Positions 62,160-64,000 of a stretch of DNA of 64,000 nt are shown one piece after another. Where the stretch lies: NCBI GenBank assembly GCA_022495995.1, contig JAFEMH010004871.1, positions 1 through 64,000 on the forward strand. The letters run 5' to 3'. Within the stretch, counting starts at the first letter, position 1. Each line of letters starts with the position of its first letter. The notes beneath the pieces are model-generated. The model was given only the letters and a program-made list of their open reading frames with translations. It was not told the origin of the DNA and made no database searches. The stretch is from Adenophora triphylla var. japonica (Eukaryota > Streptophyta > Magnoliopsida > Asterales > Campanulaceae). Made by a program: the position numbers and the translations under genes.

Positions 62160-63929
62160 TGTAAGTGCTCCAATTTGAGCTTGTTAGAATTTTCGTTAGA
62201 AAATTAACGAAAGTTATAACATTTCTAACAATTCCTAACATTCCTAACATTTCTAACCAAGTAAGGGTAGATTAGGGATTGCCAAAAAAAAGATAAACCA
62301 AAGAAAGGAATCAAAAAAGCAAAAGAAATAAGAAAAACCAAAAATAGAAGTGGCTGGAAACAAAAACTGGCTGATTAATTTGAATTTTGAAAAGATTATT
62401 CCTTGTGTCCAAAGCCTGAAGCTGCATTTAATGAACAGTGCACGCTGAAGGGTCCTATCCGCGCGGATACCTTTGTAAAATTCAGAGGGCTATAAATTGA
62501 GCCCTCCAGTCACAAAAATAGAGAGGCCCAAGAACACAACTCACAGCATTTGGCGAAAATACTTGAGAAAACAGTGAGAATTCCCTAAGAATTGTCAACT
62601 TTTTCTCTTGAATCTTCCCAACTTTCACTCACTCAAATCAAACCCACTCACTCCCAAGTTCAAACACTCTTGCATTTAAGCCTTTAAACACCAAAAACAC
62701 AAGGAAGATAGGTATAACCTCCCTCTCCTTACCCTAAATTCTCTCATCCATGCATGCATTCTCAAGCTACAAAATGTAGTTCATTCATCTTCTTGTCTTA
62801 GATCCAAGAAGATCACCATGGAAGTTCATCTCCATGGATGATCTTCTACAAGGATCAACATTTTCTTCAATGTGTTCTTACTTACTTGCAAATGCATTTT
62901 CAAAACCCTAAAAACCATTTTCAAGCATCAAATCTCATTTTCAAAGGATAAAATTCCCCTTCCCAAGCAAATAAAGTGCTTAGTCCTAATGTACCCCAAG
63001 GATGGTTTGGTATAGTTGATTCACCACTAAAATGTCAAGTGATCACTAACCAAAACCTAGGGAAATGGGGACAAGCATGGATGCAAAAACCCCCTTTAAA
63101 ATCATATTTTCTTTCTTGAGAAGTTGCTGTCCAGTAGCAATTTTCCAAGACCCCAGTCCATTGTCTTAATTTTTGGACACAGATAAACTTGGAATTTGGT
63201 GTTTACTACAAAAAACTTTTTGTATCCAACATCTAGAGCTTTCCATACATATTTTTACTTTATTTTTTGGGTGAGTAAAACTTCTCGTTTCAAATTTTCT
63301 TTTAGAGGCCAGTTCATCAGCTTCTGGGAATCCAGATCTCATATATGAGATTTCCAGAAGGTTTTGACCCCTCAAATCTTCTCCAAAATGGAAAATTCCT
63401 TCGTACAAATCTTATTTAAGGTGTCTGGAACAACTTTCATTCTCTGAGTTTATCCATCTTATGAAGTTTTAAGGCCCTTGAATCAATTTCAAAATCAAAG
63501 GTTCACTGCCTTTTTCACTCTGGCAGAAGTGACTCTCAACTTCAAAAGGTCTTTTGAGTACCAAATCTCAATCCAAAAATCTTCCAAAAAATCATGGGAT
63601 CAGTTTAAAGTCTTAAAAAGATATCCCAATTTTTACTTTTCTGAGTTTCAACTTATTTTGGCCAAAACACACACACACACACACAAATGATTTTCAGCTT
63701 GGAAGACTCGTTTTACGAGGCATTCCGGGTGCACACTAACGTCCTTCCCGGCGTGTAACATGACCTCCGAACCCAAATCTCTAATCTCGGGCATTTTTCA
63801 AAGTTTTGGCCCTTAAAACAAAAATGGCGTGGCGACTCCGTTCTTTTTCCGGGTTTTATTTGGTTTTTTCAAAGAAACGCAAAAAATCGAATTCCTCCCG
63901 CGAGAAATTTTAGGTGGCACATCATCACA
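62160..63929 (+). repeat. 5' LTR of element D
   Basis: 1,770 bp, TGTAAGTGCTCCAATTTG...CATCATCACA. It includes aaaatggcgtggcgactccg (about 63822), the LTR-internal motif seen in L and M in the other orientation, and a short (AC)n run (63668-63685). The expected TSD at its left is ggtac; its partner is outside the window. Confidence 0.8.
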
Positions 63930-63930
63930 G

Positions 63931-63948
63931 TGGCGACTCCGCTGGGGA
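63931..63948 (+). promoter_or_regulatory. Primer binding site of element D
   Basis: TGGCGACTCCGCTGGGGA, one base after the LTR; the same 18 bases as in element L. The internal part of D continues beyond the window. Confidence 0.8.
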
Positions 63949-64000
63949 ACTTAGCTTTTTCTGAAAAAAAAAATGATATTTGGTATATTGGTGGAAACCA

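Overview
The window looks like nuclear DNA of a flowering plant, probably a eudicot. It has phase-0 GT..AG introns, Ty1/copia and Ty3/gypsy (Tat/Ogre-like) LTR retrotransposons, a PIF/Harbinger transposase, Stowaway-like MITEs, MULE-like foldback elements and a tRNA-derived SINE. There is no bacterial-style gene organisation. I recognise one host gene. Most of the rest is transposable elements, often nested, and I dated nesting order from target-site duplications (TSDs) seen directly in the sequence.

Left part (1-12420, minus strand): a Tat/Ogre-like element (gag remnant, long non-coding 3' part, 5' LTR at 7048-9338, primer site at 7027-7044) runs off the left edge. It is inserted into a decayed copia element (9339-12420). 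Then come an unidentified exon fragment (12.68-13.05 kb), a MITE, a dead Harbinger transposase (14.75-16.07 kb), a 1.7-kb inverted-repeat element with a 10-bp TSD (16378-18090) and a SINE (18140-18510).

Host gene (18676-38265, plus strand): five phase-0 exons predict a protein of about 1349 residues. It combines linker-histone globular (H15/GH1) domains, AT-hooks and a very long Glu/Gln-rich tail, as in plant HMGA/H1-like chromatin proteins. The H15 domain is split by an intron, and the whole split domain is present twice in tandem. Intron 1 (11.7 kb) is inflated by copia-A (19818-30281), which itself carries copia-B (25225-30059). Intron 2 is the 1.45-kb paralogue without these elements. Intron 4 holds a MITE and a foldback element, and a MULE-like element lies just after the stop codon.

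Right part (40.5-64.0 kb): a second retrotransposon nest. An outer gypsy element (LTRs 42023-43373 and 55862-57118, TSD tccgt) sits in tandem repeats of an older element. A complete 9,979-bp Tat/Ogre-like element (44080-54058, TSD atatc) is inserted in the outer one; it has an open gag ORF but no pol. Further right are LTR remnants, then a plus-strand element (59934-62159) whose gag is cut by the 5' LTR (62160-63929) of another plus-strand element that leaves the window.

I see no rRNA, CRISPR array or intact autonomous transposon. The gene and all boundaries come from reading the sequence; splice sites and domain names are predictions without transcript or database support.
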